Shown piece by piece: positions 1-13,243 of a stretch of DNA of 64,000 nucleotides. The stretch spans positions 839,249 to 903,248 of the forward strand of contig VZRZ01003105.1 in assembly GCA_013398175.1 (NCBI GenBank), written 5' to 3'. Made by a program: the position numbers and the translations under genes. The notes under the pieces are model-generated. The model had not been told where the DNA came from and searched no databases. It saw nothing but the letters and a program-made list of their open reading frames with translations. Numbering within the stretch: position 1 is the first letter of the stretch; each line of letters starts with the position of its first letter. This stretch comes from Climacteris rufus (taxonomy: Eukaryota > Chordata > Aves > Passeriformes > Climacteridae).

Positions 1-1040
1 TCAAACCAAAGTAAGGCTAAATCATGCACCAAATGTAACACAGGTGAGATCTCACAGCCAGACACTCAGACCTCTGTGCTATTTCAGACCTGCATTCAAC
101 ACTCACATCTCCAGTCATCAGCTATTTGGAGATTTGGGTCAGGGGAAGGATGTCCAAGGATAAAGGTTTAAACAAATAAAGCCAGGAAACTTGTTTGCTT
201 CCCACAATTGCTTACTCTGTGAACTACAACTACCTCACTTCTTGTTGCTTCCATCAGGAACAGTTCATAAAGGACCTGGGTATCACCTTCTAAACAAATA
301 TGTCACAACAGCAATCCAGCAAAAGTGAAATACATTATATATGAATACCTATTAACTGATGTAATGTACAGTAAGGGAAGGAGGAAATGTATATTCAACT
401 ATGTGACAGGTATTTCAAAGCACCACATAATTAGCTTTGTTTAGTTATTTTAATTTTGTTTTTATTGGCAAGATGCAGTATGAAAAAATCTACTAATTAG
501 ATAGGAAGTTCCCCTAAAGACATCTATCAACTGTTTCTATTAATACAGGCAACTGTGAGTAAGTAGGTAGGACGGAAAGACATTCAAAAACAACTTTTAG
601 TTAATTAAATTGAGGTCTGGATGCAAACTATTTTTCCCCCATTCAACAAATGTTCAGTCATATTTCTCAGGAAATTGGAGTGAAAAATAATCCTAAATTT
701 GAGGAACCCGTCAGAATTTTGATTTCCTTCTACTTTATTTTTCATAACTTCAAACAGTAACACTAACTATCTCTATGGCTTGCTGAACTCCATGGAGAAA
801 ACCATTGTCACCAACACTAAGAGCTGTGTATTCACTGTTAGGGGCATTATAAATGTGTAGGATGGTAGACTTTTTTAACACTTGCTCTCCTTGGCCTTAC
901 TTAGTTACAGAGTAATAGAACAGAATATGGAAGTACCACCAGTGTGGCTTCTCACAGACAGAAAACTAGGAATTTTTTTTAATTCCGTCAAGTCAAAAAT
1001 TTAAAAAGCCTTTTTGTGATACTCAGAGTGGCCAACCAGC
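1..1040. other. A+T-rich non-coding DNA, nothing recognised
   Basis: No repeat family, exon-like open frame or RNA gene could be recognised. The only structure is a small inverted repeat at 969-986, GGAATT and AATTCC separated by a T run, which is expected by chance in DNA this rich in A+T. Confidence 0.6.
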
Positions 1041-1910
1041 AATTGGTCATGTTGACACCTGAGTTTCTATCCTGCAGGCCAGGCTGTTGGTCAGCTGAGG
1101 TTAAATGGTGTAGGAATGCATCAACAGCCTCCAAGGAAAGATTTCGATTTGGTGGGTATCAGTAGTACATGGCCATAACTTGAAGGCAGTGTCCTCTGGT
1201 TCTAATGAAGCTGCAGAATAGCAGGGCAGGAAGCAGGGCGGTAGTATATGACTTAATACACATTAATTGAATATTTAGAGTTGTGCTGTTCTGCCTGGGC
1301 AGTCCAGAAAGGGCAGAAAATGGCCACATCCTCTTCAGTGTGTAGGCTGGAGCAATCCTCAGTGGCCCCTTTATGTGGAGCCTATGTAGACACCTGGCAT
1401 TGCACTAGTACCACAATTAGAGTGCACTGTGCAATTTAATCCCCACTGAGCTTAGCTGGGATGTTTACCTGTCTGTGCTGGGCGTAGGAACCTGGTGGGT
1501 CTGGAGAGAGCAGACAGGATGGGCACCCCATGGCAAGAGAAGAGGTAACAGGGACAAACCCCAAAGCAGCAGAGGTGGTTGTGCATCCCAAGAGTCCCCA
1601 CAGCCCTGTGACCAGCCTCAGGGTGGGCAGGCAGCCCAACATGGAGTGTGGATACAGCTGGAAATCTGAGGGAGTGTCTCCTGCACACAGGGTGTGGGGA
1701 CTCCTGCGAGGCGGACGGAGATCGGCTGCCGTGGGAAGGGAAGGATGCAGAGCCAGTTACAAGAGATTGACAAGGCAAGGTCTATTGAAGGACAATCAAA
1801 CAGAGGCTGTTCTCCCTACAGATCTGGTACTGAGAGGGGCAGGTCAATGGCCAAGACTGGAAAGAAACCCTGCTTTAATTCCTGATGTACACATACATAA
1901 TGCAGGTTAG
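1041..1910. other. G+C-richer patch with overlapping open frames, no product recognised
   Basis: Base composition rises over about 850 bases, and stop codons become sparse on both strands, giving several overlapping open frames of 60 to 126 codons. None reads like a known protein, they overlap each other in different frames, and their codon content looks random. The simplest reading is a local G+C rise that dilutes stop codons. An old, unrecognised retroelement fragment is possible. Confidence 0.45.
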
Positions 1911-2339
1911 CAGTAAAGGAACAGCTGAACGGTGAATTTGCCAAACAGATACAGCACACAGTGCTCTGTGTAGCATCTCTCTTCACATTTAGAAAATAAC
2001 TAGAGATCTCATGCTTATTTTGCTTCCCTTCTCTATATCTAAATTCATGTTCTTTACCACCTGCGTGTGCAGAATGGAATAAATAATGATTACCACTGTG
2101 ATAGAGAGCTACTGCTAAAATCCCAGTAAGTCATCAAATGGTTGTTACGTACAAAGATAATGCAGTCAATAGTGAGGCTTTTTCAGCAGGGTTAGGCAGC
2201 AACACTATATGTGCATGTTTTATTAGTTACAAAAATGGGTATTTCAGTATAAGCACCACATGTAGATCAAACTGACAGACTCCTTTGGGATTAAGCCCCA
2301 TCGCCTTCTGAATGCAAGACAAGCATAAAACCACTGCAG
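1911..2339. other. A+T-rich non-coding DNA, nothing recognised
   Basis: Low-CpG DNA with no open frame of note and no repeat I can name. Confidence 0.5.
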
Positions 2340-2780
2340 CAATGGGGAAAAAAAATCAGCTTGAAAATAATTAAACAGCAAGGCAGCCACCCATAATGAT
2401 ATTCAGCAGAACACATTAGGGACAGTTTGCTGGGAATGCACAAGAGCACTCCAGTTGTTTAATTAACATTGAAACGGCGGTTCCACAAGAACTAAAAATC
2501 CTGTTAATTTATGTGTCTCTTAATGATGCTCATTTAAATACTGTCAACTTTTCTCCAGTTTAATATTCATGATTTTTAGTCATTAAAACACCACTCTCAG
2601 CTTGTGGATTCACCGAGAAACACAAATTGTTTGATGATGATGTCAGTTCTTAAAAAGTTTTTTCCCCTGAAAGTGTAAATCTGTCAATTGTCATCACAAG
2701 GGTCATTGTAGTCTGGTCTATAAATATAATTTTTATCATTCGTTTAATATAATAAACTACAATGTTCTCTCTCACCTTCA
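2340..2780. promoter_or_regulatory. Candidate conserved non-coding element rich in homeodomain motifs
   Basis: The block is dense in TAAT cores, including a TTAATTAA-type site near 2458-2467, TTAATTTATG near 2504 and ATTTAAAT near 2533. CTGTCAATTG at 2681-2690 resembles the PBX/MEIS composite site (eight of ten bases of CTGTCAATCA). An isolated CpG pair survives at about 2475 in otherwise CpG-poor DNA. No repeat family fits. This look is typical of developmental enhancers in bird gene deserts, but conservation was not tested. It may be ordinary A+T-rich sequence. Confidence 0.3.
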
Positions 2781-2840
2781 AAGACAAGCCCTGCTTGCAT
2801 AGTCAGGAGTTATTTATGTAAAGGTAGTTATCTTTTTATG

Positions 2841-2911
2841 ATGGAGCATCTCAGCTGGTTAATGTAATGGCTTTATATATTGGGATACTGGGCTCCAGTC
2901 CCACTTTAGAT
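2841..2911 (+). repeat. Decayed tRNA-like element (tRNA pseudogene or head of an old SINE)
   Basis: A box-A-like CTCAGCTGG lies at about 2850-2860. About 30 bases further on, GGCTCCAGTCC at 2890-2900 matches the box B consensus GGTTCGANTCC at nine of eleven positions. The bases flanking box B still pair as a T-arm stem with four of five pairs. Order and spacing fit a tRNA on the + strand. The acceptor stem is not intact and no CR1-like tail or poly-A follows, so this is not a functional tRNA. It could be a tRNA pseudogene or the head of a tRNA-derived SINE such as MIR or a bird tRNA/CR1 hybrid SINE. Confidence 0.4.
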
Positions 2912-5900
2912 TATAAAAACTATTTTCATCCAGGGTAGGAAACATTACATTAAAGATAATTTTAGTGCTGGAAAGACACTTACAGCTGGATATTAAAAAG
3001 ATACTGCCAATGTAGGCAGAAGTCAAATTTTGACCTCCCCAGAATTAGAACATCCATGGTCTGAATGAACACTTGATTCCAGGAAACCTTTGTTTACTCT
3101 GTCCTTTCCCTGTGTCGGCAATTTCAGATAGTTTCTGATGCTGTCTCTTTGGCAGAAACTATAATGCAACCTTCTGTGACTGTGACTTGTGCAGAAAAAC
3201 ATTATGTATTGATCTTGCACTGTCTGAGAAAATCCATTCAGGTTTTTATAAATTAAAAAAAAATATGGCTTAATTATCCAGTTAATCTTTCTGATTTATA
3301 ATGGGAATTTAGATTTCAAGGAAAAGCTGAGCATTTGCAGCAAGACAGGGAGTAGAATATTTGGGACAGGACAAGTATGGACAACTACAGATGGACATTT
3401 AAATTATCTTCCCTTACAAGTGCATTTCTTCCTACTATTTTTCTTCTAAGTACCAGACCATAACATCTTCTTAATTCCTTCTTTTGATGATGCCATGTTT
3501 TTGTAGCCAAGATATATTATTACTTTTATTCTTCTTTTAATACCCAAACAATTGGAAGTGTCTCTTATTAGATACTTTACTTTTTCTCTAAGTGGATTGT
3601 AAAAAACACTAATAAAAGGCAGGGGTTCAGGCTTAAAAGAGGTTATATACAAAGAGCAGATGAAATCTTGTTAGCACTCCAATTTCCACTGCATACTTTT
3701 AAGACCTAGCTGAGTTCCCTGTCTCAGGGTTTTTTTATTATTCCTGTCAGATTTCCAGTACACATTGAAATGCAACAATGCCATATAATTTTTCTGAAAG
3801 ACAGTTTGTTTGGCATTTTAGACAGACATCCAACACAACAAAATGTACTTTATTATACAGAGAGAAATATATTCTGTGAACCAGGCAGCACAGAACTTAC
3901 ACTACCTGATTAGTAGCAAAGCCAATATTTATCACCTACTTCTGCTCATTTCTGTTTTTGCATTTTATTCTTTCCCTGTTGTTTCATATTTACATCTGCA
4001 GTTCATAACTAAATATCCTAATGTGGCTTACCTCTGAGAAAAACCAGTCATAACTAGATGGTCTAGACATAATCTTAATTACCAAAATGCTATCCCATGT
4101 CTGAAATGCTTTTATGCAGTTACTGTTGCTATTTTCTTCAAGAAGCATTTCAATTAAGCAAGTAATTTGTATTAACTTATTGTGTACACATTTTAATGTA
4201 ATATACCTTATTTTCAGCATCATTCATCCCTGAAGAGATCTTTCTATTTATTTTAGTAGTCTAAATGTTCTTTTTTTCAGCCAAGGATTCTTTTTTCATT
4301 ATACCTTATGAAGGCCTAATTATTAAATGTACTTTCTTGGGACCATAATTTTGGAATAAGGCCTGATATATAGTTCTAGTATAAAATATATGACCATCTT
4401 TATTCTGCTTTAATCCATAATAAATTTTCTCCAATAATAATGCATTATAGCTCCATGAATGGTCTATGCTATTTCAATGTCCCTATTGTTTTTCATATTG
4501 ATCATAGAAAAAAAAATACTTCTTGACATCTTAATTTTAATTTTTTTTTTTTTTACTAAAAAAGAATGCAGGTCTTAAGGCAAAATATATTAATTCTACC
4601 TTTGGCAACATTCATCTGTTTACATCATTACAGATAAATTTGAAAACCTTACATGATAACCTACACAGTCCTTCCATTTTTGTATTTATACTTCCATATC
4701 CAACCCTTTTGACATTGCTGTCAGAAGGCAGATATCCTCTTTTGGAACTTAGGCATTGTCTGTAAACTGGTTCCCAAATGAAAGTTTCCATTACATTAAA
4801 TTGGTATTTTGTATAGCCAGCATGAAGTAATCAGCATATGATATCTATTCCCAGTACATTTATTTACTAAACTTCTTCAGTGTCCCTAATCTTTGGCACT
4901 AATGGTTCAATAATTAAACAAATTATAATGAACAGTCTTCTCTTGTTCCTTGTTTTTGAAGCACTTGAACCCAATGCACAAGGAAAGTCGTTTCACATGC
5001 TAATTCAATTCTGAAAGCATTTTTCATGTTTCTCCAACATCCCAATTAAACACAGAGATTCTACCAAGAAAAACAGAACACTTTCTCTATACCTATACAT
5101 TGTGAAAAAGCCTCATTTTCAGAATCTGTGATGTGCTGAATGTCACAGAAAATTTTCCTGCATTTACCTAAGGGAATTCTTTTCCTAAAACACAGATTGG
5201 TTTGCATCAGCATAAGCTTTCTTGTCTCTAATTCCACCAACACTTCGTGGAAAATACTTGGCTCAGGAGGGAGGTTGATCAGGTTCATCCTGATTTGGAA
5301 GGAGTTTCAAAACTATTTGTAAATGTGGAAAGTTGTTGGCTTGGTATTCAATTTCCCACTACAAAAGAGCCTTCCTGAAGAAGGAAGGTACTTATGTCCA
5401 AAACATTTCAGAGAGGCATGCAGAGGGTGCATGTCTCTTCCCTGTTTTTGATGATTAAACTGTAACTTCTATGCCTCTGTCACTACTATGTACCTCCATC
5501 ACACAGTCAGATGTTTTGAAACCCTGCAATGCATCAGCAGAGCCTCCATGTTTCTGTATTTATTCATGTGCACTTGGGCAGAGATGTGACCCTTGCATTT
5601 TATGAATGCCTTCAGTTCACTTGACCTTGTGTCTGAGCACTCCTTCTTGTGGCTATCTCAGATCATCCACTAAAATTAAATCTGGCTGCTAATGTGTCTA
5701 ACTTCTTCCCCATGGATAAGAAAAAAAATGCCAAAGAAATAGAAGCTCTTTCTGGGTTTTGGCTCTTTTTTTTCTCAGTAGTGGCTCTGAGAATGGGTGT
5801 TTCCCTTTTTTCACTCTCCTGACAGTCTGTCTTATTATGGCTCCTGCAAAGTGGAAACTTGTTGCTCTATGTGTTTGTGTCTATATCATGTTTTTCCTAA

Positions 5901-7170
5901 ATCCACTATGCAAGCTAACATATATCCCTTTATAATTGCTTTAAAGACTCCTTCCTGGGATTCTGAAGATAAATTCTGTAAGAGATTTCCCAGCATATAA
6001 TTACTGTGTGATTTTCTGTTTTATTCACACTTTCTTTCAGTGCTACTTAATCTCCCTCTTTTCTTCTGACATGGACTTTATTTTTATGAATACCAATGCA
6101 CAGTCAGAAATATTGCTGGTCTTATTCTAATATTGAGAATTTCACATATTAGACTTTTTCATATCAAAATTAAATCACCTGGAGTATATATTTTGAGAGA
6201 TTCAGAGAAATAAATATATTTTGTTATGAAAATCTTCCAATGTCCATCAACTCTGGGTTTTATAAACTGATTCCAGCATTTAAGCTTTCTCAGTGAAGCT
6301 TCTGGAATACTTGTTTATGTATCCTGGACTGGGCTGATGCATCACCTATTATCTGTGAATCCAGAGCTGCTGCAAGCACTAATCAAACTATAAAACTAAA
6401 GTTTTATATGGGTCCTTATCAGTGACAAAGTCACCATCTTCCCTCTGCATCTGGTTTGGAACTTTTACAGTCCAGCACTACTTCTATAGGCATTAATAAA
6501 CACACAGTCTTTAATAGGAGCAAAACACTCCTATAGAGAGCTCCCAATGGCCTTTTGGTGCCATTATTTTTTTTCCTTCAGATGAGCTTCCTGATGAGTC
6601 ACTACTACATTTCCCTTTAATGGTTTTTGGTGTGTGCTTTGGTGAGGTTTGGTTTTGTTGGATTTTTTTTTTTAATAAAGGGTAACTTCTAATAGCTTGC
6701 TTTTGCCCCATATTTAAAATCTGGTATGCCGATTTCTTTTTTTACTCTTTCCATATTTAATAGCAATATTAAGCTTTATCTTTTTTTAGTAGTTTCTCCT
6801 CATTATCCTTGTGGGGGGTTTTTTTGTATCTCCATATCTTCTAATCAGACTTCTGATTATATTCTACATCATACCAGATTATAGCATAACTTTAAGGTAT
6901 ACATTATACCTATGCTACATTTTTGCTCTCTTCAGTGTTTTCAGGTATCCATATTAGTAACTGCAAACTTTTTTAATGTTAGCTCTTGTAGTTGTTACTT
7001 GTTATTTGTTAGAAATTTGTTTCTTAAACTGTATCTTTATAATTTTAGCACAAAACTCATTATATACATTTTTTGCCATCAAGGCACTATTTTTTCATGG
7101 TACAAGCACTGTGTTTTATTACATTCAAAAGGCATCCCAATTCCCTTTCTCTTATAGTTAATGAGCCCTC
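2912..7170. other. A+T-rich non-coding stretch with minor simple sequence
   Basis: No gene or repeat family is recognised over about 4.2 kb. It holds a T14 run at 4541-4554, smaller A and T runs, and a short hairpin at 5370-5388 (CCTTCCT, five-base loop, AGGAAGG). All open frames are under 85 codons and low in complexity. Confidence 0.55.
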
Positions 7171-7440
7171 AGGTGAAATACACTTAACTTGAGTCTAATC
7201 AGTGCCTATTTGTTCTTGCTTCCAGCAATGAGGTCAGGAACTTTTGGACTTCCCCTGGCACACAGACAGCATAGGTTTGACTTACCTGATACATATTTAG
7301 GGTTGTTGAGAACTCTGGAGCATAGTGCTCCTATGGAGATGTTTGCAGATTTGTGTTAATAAAGTCCCCTTGGTTGCACTCCACTGTTGTCTCTTTTGAT
7401 GTCCAGAAAACTAATCACTATAATAACACAACTCTGCTGT
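7171..7440 (+). other. Unassigned segment with an LTR-like polyadenylation region (tentative)
   Basis: AATAAA at 7358-7363 is followed within about 25 bases by a C- and T-rich run and then TTGTCTC, an order seen at the R/U5 end of many endogenous retrovirus LTRs. The upstream 180 bases are G+C-richer than the surroundings. No paired TG...CA ends with a target-site duplication and no TATA box at the expected distance could be fixed, so the call stays tentative. It could be ordinary intergenic sequence. Confidence 0.15.
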
Positions 7441-9193
7441 GCCTGGATGACTTCATTTATTGAATCCTCAAACCCTGAAATTTTTTGAATTTTATTTGAA
7501 TTTTATTTACAATAATGCAAAGTTTTAGGCATCTGCTTCTCAAGTGGCAAGCAAGTTGTGTGTCTGTGGTCACCCATTCAAACACTGGTATTGTCCTCAC
7601 ACTCTTGTTTTGCAGTTCTGTCCATTAGGTCATAGACTTCCCCTTCTTGTTCCCTCTCTGTCCCCATGACTCTTTCATAATTGGTTTTACATTGGCCCAC
7701 TTTCAGTTGGAGATGTAGAAGGTATCCCTTGCTAGCACTGTAAAATAGCCAATTTGCAGATAGGAAGAATGTTCTCATTGAAGGTTGGAGGTGGATGTTT
7801 GAATCTCCTCAGCTGGAGCAAAATTTAACCTAAATTCCATCATTCTGAGAACATTCTCATCACAAGCTTTTACTGCTTTGTCCTGTTCTTTCCCATGCCC
7901 CTTGTGCATTTTAAGCATAGGAAGTATCACTGTCTTTGTACCTTGTTCAGAGAGTTCACTGACTACAGACCTCAAAGAACTCCTTAAATACAAAAGAGCC
8001 AGTTTTGGATGTTTCCACTGGCACTGTCTATTGCCTAGTTTAACTTCCCTCCCATTGTTATGTTTGTTGGCTTAACTCTCTTTAATCCATGTAGAGAAAT
8101 CTCAAGCACATGACTTTTACTTTTTAACTCTATTCCCAGAACTAAGAACCTAGTTTTAAGTAGTCCAACACTGAGCACCAACAGTCCTATCTCCTTTTGG
8201 GATCATTCCCATAAGTCTGGCATGTTGTTGCCCTTGATTCCTGAATCTGCACCATAAGAACCCTTTATTTCCTACCCCAGACATACCTCTAGTCCCAAAG
8301 AAGCATGTCCCTGCCTAGTTCACATGGCGACACATAGGCCTCCAGAAAAAAAATTGACAGAATTGTGTTGTAAATTTAAGTTTCTTTCACAAAATAGCCA
8401 GAAAAAAAGACCTCTTTTCCTTAAAACAGAAATTAAATAACCCTATCACCTTCGTCCTAACAGCCTATTGAAGGGACATTTAAATAGGACAACGAAAAGT
8501 CTTAATCCATCATAGCATAATAATTACATATTTTTTGCCCTGGGCAGAGAATGATACTACACTATAGTGATTTCAGTATCCATTTATAAAAATTATTTCA
8601 ATTAGTGCATAAGTAAATATTTAAGTCAAAATTCAGCAAAGTGCTTAAGCACATGTTTAAATCACACAGACTGTTCCATCAGTGTGGTGCAGATATTCTT
8701 CTTGTCTACAGTTGAACATTTTGTAATTCTTGGCATTACTTTGTTTTAGTGGGTCAGAAACACAAAAGAAGATGAAATGAAACTACACAGTAGATTGGCA
8801 GGTGCCTTTTGGCAATTACCTTTTTCTCTTCTTTCCCTGACTAAAAATCAAACTAAGATTCTAGGTTCATAGGCATGAAGGTAAGGAGAGAACAGACTTT
8901 CATCTTCTGGACCAGCTATCAACTTCACTCGGATTAACTGGCAAGAATGAACAATTATTTGACCAGCAAGGAGTTAACAGACTTCATGTACTGCCCTGTA
9001 CTTAATTGAGCTGGATCTTTGTGTTCATCCAGCTACAATGCAAAGAATGTTTTGACTAAAAGCAGGTTTAGAATGAATTAATAACTCTTTGTATGAAGTG
9101 TCATGCAAGAAGCCTCAGTACAATCCTCTCTACCCCATGTGAGAAACTGGACTCTTATATTATCAGATGTGCTGCTTCTGTTGACAGGCAGTC
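7441..9193. other. A+T-rich non-coding DNA, nothing recognised beyond a small duplication
   Basis: Apart from an 11-base tandem duplication at 7487-7508 (GAATTTTATTT twice), no repeat or exon is recognised. The stretch around 8930-9080 is non-repetitive and reads like possible conserved non-coding DNA, but it has no motif strong enough for a separate call. Confidence 0.5.
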
Positions 9194-9238
9194 AGTGTCA
9201 AGAAACTGACTGTCAAGAAAATGTCTGTGTAGAAACAG
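9194..9238. repeat. Three imperfect copies of a 15-base tandem repeat
   Basis: Units start at 9194, 9209 and 9224. The first two share GTCAAGAAA and the third has diverged to GTGTAGAAA. The period is exactly 15 bases. In one + frame it would give a five-residue repeat (CQET / CQEN / CVET), but the host open frame is only 63 codons and unrecognised, so coding is unlikely. Slippage of a unique sequence is the simplest origin. Confidence 0.75.
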
Positions 9239-12200
9239 TGAAGATTCAGAGATCAGGTTTTATAAGGTTTTCCCCATCTTCCTGCCCTTCATGAAGCAGC
9301 AATGTTGTTTTGAAAAGTAGGATTTGAGAGAGAGGTGTTGCCTTCCACTAATTTACAAACAGCACAGCAATTTACAAACATATTTCATTACAGTTATTTA
9401 TTTAGAAAAATTAAAGTAAAATGTTTATCCTCATAATTGACCATAGGGAACCAAATATTTTGTGAATGTAAATTATAACGGTGATTAAAATATAAGCTGC
9501 ACTTTCTAAATATTCATAGTGATGTCTGGTACAAGAAACATTAACATAAATTCATATATTTTCTTATCTCTCCAAGCCCATAGTTTTATTCAAATGAAAA
9601 GTTTATTATTTATTATTATCTTGGTGAGAGTTGGGGTTTGTACCTCTATAAAGAATCTAAGCTGTCAAATTTTCTTTATCCCATATTTGCCAGGTTGCCT
9701 TGTGGTTCATTTATTTGTTAAATGTATTGATCTACTGCAGCCATTATTCACTTTATAAACAACTGTGGACTAATTGGTATTCATGTGTTGGGAGTATTTT
9801 CTTATAGTAGTGAAGTGGTGCAGTGAAGTTTATAACCAAAGGATAGCTCAGTGCACTCTTTTTGAAGCTCAAATACTAAAAAAAGCCCAAGTATTAAAAT
9901 GTTGTAAGAAATATTAAGTGAATTTTATAAAGGATTTTTTTCTGTTCTCTGAAAATACAAGCAAAAGAACATGAGAGTAAAGCATTGCTGATCAAACCAG
10001 TCATTCAAGAACTACATAATCCTGTCTCTAGCTCTGTGTATGCAAACAGCTTCACCTTTCTTGAACTCCCTGTAACTCCTCAAAACAGCTTAAAACAACT
10101 TCTATTCACAAATAACACTGCCTACCTCACTTCAAACTCAACTCCAGCTTGTATCTCGCACTCCTGGAAGGCTGCTTAAGGCCAGTCCTGATCCTGAACA
10201 GATCCATGCAGACAAAAACCACAGCTAAGACTCAGGTTCTCAACAAGAGCAATATCTTCTTTCAGTGGTTTTATATGAAAGCATGTTCAAGCAGCAGTTT
10301 AGCAGTCCTTGCCCAAGCCTGTGACTTTGACCAGCACAGGCAACGAGTTAAATACTTAAATATTCTGAGATCCAATTTACAATCTTTTATGAATATACTT
10401 CTTGCCTGGGGCCTGGCAGCATCAGCAGGCAGCACGAGCTATCAGCAGCAAAGTGTCTCACTCCAGTGAAGCCACTTTGTTTTGATTCTGCCTTGTGCTC
10501 TGCCTAGTTGTTCATGAGACTGTCCTGCCTCAACTCCTCTGCTGTTAAAGGAGATTTATTCTTCCTTGCCCAAAGAACAAAACCCACATCACCCCCTTTA
10601 AACATGCTGGGTACAGCACTGTGTGGTGGCTCATGGCAATCACCTCCCTCCCCCTGGCCTGAGCGAAGGTAAATGTGTTTGAAATGTCAAGATGAAGTCC
10701 AGAGACTTCTTGAACCACTTCACAGCATCAAGGAGAGGGTTTCCATTAAGGGACAGGTCACCCTTCTTTCTGGGGTCAAGAGATGAGTTTCCTGAGTGTA
10801 TCCATGCTGACATTTGCTTTTACTCATAAAAAGCAGAAACACAGAACAGAGCCATAAATTTCTTTTTGGCTGAGTTCAGTTTTGCTGCTTGTCAGTTGTG
10901 TGGCTTTAGCTGGTAGAAATTAGGACTGAAGGCTTTTGAGCAAATATTCAACATCAACAAGTTTCCTGGTGTATAAATAAACTTTGTAGCTATGTGGGAA
11001 ATATTACACCTGTGTTTACTTCTGCTTTAAAGGCATTTTCAGTAAAATTTGGGAATGAAAAGTTGTCTCACTTTGCTAACATGATGGACCATGTAGTGAT
11101 ACCACTGTATTGTATACACTGTCTTCTACAAGGAATAGATTAATGTTGTTATTTAAATTATCATTATATAAAACAGCTTTAATCACAGACCAACATTACA
11201 TTGTGGTTTTGCACAGAAAAAAATTCTTTCTGTTCTTCAAATGGTGAACCAGCCACAGAAAAGCAAAGGGAGCAAGTTAAAAGTGATGTATTTGCTTTTA
11301 CATCAAATCAGTTAGGCATAAAATGTTATCATAAAAATAAAATATTAATGTATTAGCTGTCTTCTTTTTGTTTTTTCTTCAGCTTGAAAACAGAGCTCAT
11401 TAGACAGGTTCACCTTTGTTTGTACATGGGTTCCAGTCAGTACCACTTTCAGGTTTTCACAAACCAAAATGATATCTGACATGTCCTTTACTATAAGGGA
11501 ATCTTTCCGCATTTGAGGGATTCCACAGAGATTTAAACAAAAGCCAACAAATCACACTAATGTTACTTTCATTTTAGGCCTGTACACACCTTATTAAAAC
11601 TGATGTAGCATCAGAAGTTTAAGAAAAGGTGAATGCTTTCGAAATTTAAGAGTGTACCTGATTTCTAGGCCCTGTTCTGAGCCTAGAAAGGAGAATGTAT
11701 TTCACCGTTTTCTTAGGTTTGCAAGGAAATCACAAAAAAATGGTGTCACCCTGCTGTAGACTTAATTACTTCTCATCACCACTAATAGAAATAGGGACAT
11801 TTCGCCATGTGACAGGCCCTGCAGTACAGAACAAGAAACAAGACACAAGTAGATTTTAGAGATACTAAGCATGAAGAAAAGCATTGGTTTGGACCAAGAT
11901 GAGGTGTTTTATTTATAACCAATACCAGCATAATCATCCGATTCCCAACTGACTAGAAGTTTTGCAGCTGAAATCCATTAAGTGAAGGAACTATGACTCA
12001 GAGTCTCAAAAGTGTTGAGCCACATAACTCCCACAGAAATCAAGGCACTGAAATACCTACAAGGGTGATGGCCTTGTCACCTGTTAATAAGGGAAAGGCT
12101 CATAAGGCTGCTACAGGTTAAGAACAACCAGAAGTTGCAGAAACCACAGTCAGCTAATTAACTGCTGTTTTGTGCAGATATATTAGTACTCCTCACACCT

Positions 12201-12240
12201 TTGCTCCCAGATCTGCTCCAGTTGGTAGTTTCAATCATCA
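9239..12240. other. Non-coding DNA, nothing recognised
   Basis: About 3 kb without a recognisable repeat, RNA gene or exon. A G+C-richer part at roughly 10150-10760 carries a 106-codon open frame that resembles no family. The rest is ordinary A+T-rich DNA. Confidence 0.5.
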
Positions 12241-12277
12241 ATGTGCTCACACATTATGTGCTCACACATAATGTGCT
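12241..12277. repeat. 15-base tandem repeat, two and a half copies
   Basis: The unit ATGTGCTCACACATW occurs at 12241-12255 and 12256-12270, followed by a partial third copy, ATGTGCT, at 12271-12277. The full units differ only in the last base, so the duplication is young or conserved. The unit itself contains the inverted pair TGTG/CACA. Confidence 0.9.
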
Positions 12278-13243
12278 GCATTAGCCAAAGGCAGCTTGCA
12301 GCTGGATCTTGGGTTCTGGACTCATTCTGGAGCATTAACATGTTCTGTGTGTCTTAACGTTTATCAGAAGGGCAAGACCCCCATTTCTACCCAGTATATA
12401 AACTTTGCAGTCAAGACTACAGAAAGGTCTGCAGTGTAACTCCATGAATTTCCAGGTGAGCCAATGCAGAGACCGAGGCCACGTCTTTCACCAGAGGTTG
12501 TTCCTGTGCTTTGCATGCCTCAGATTTGTCTTGTATGACTTTAGAAAGTTGTCCATTCCTTCATTTGGGGAGGACCTAATTTATCTTTGTACTTCTCCTG
12601 CGCCTCGAGTTAGAAGACAGACACATTCATAATGCATGGCTTTGTGATGTGTGCTCCATGACAGCTACAATCTGTGAACCACACACCAAAACTCCTTGAG
12701 AAAAGCACTTGCTGAGAGCTGAGGCCAGTCACACGTAACACCCCTCTCCTTTCACGCCACACTTTACAGTGGTGAGGGTACTTTTTTCTCACCCCCCATC
12801 CCAAAGGTTTCACTGCTGAAAAACTCTTCAGCATCTTCATATTGAGAAATTATACACAAACTCACATTTGTCCCCAGTTCATCACGTCTCACCCGCTGAA
12901 ACAACGTATTTGGTTTAAAGGTACATTTAAACAAGGGAGATTTGGAAAACTGCATATCATCTTCAGAGTCAGTGAAAAATTTAACTGGCAACTACATTAC
13001 AAATACATTTAATCCATTAGTCTGTCTCATGTAACTGAGATTAATGAATGCAAGGCTTAGATTTGTTCCCTTAGTATCCAGCAGTACATGTTTTCTGACG
13101 AGTCATCTTGCTTTTCTGATTGCTCTCATTTACAGGCCCAGGGAAGAGCACAAGACACTTTTTAAAATGTATCCACTTCCTGAGACTGCTTTCAGAATAG
13201 CCAGAACAGCAATCCTCTTGTGTTAGCAAGCTGAGGCTCTCCT
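12278..13243. other. Non-coding DNA, nothing recognised
   Basis: No repeat family or exon. A TATATAAA string at 12395-12402 would pass as a TATA box, but no transcript evidence or initiator context supports a promoter, and such strings are common in A+T-rich DNA. Confidence 0.5.

Noticed and set aside
1530..1910. 126-codon open frame on +
   Set aside because: Overlaps other frames in a G+C-richer patch; residue mix is random and no family or splice context is visible.
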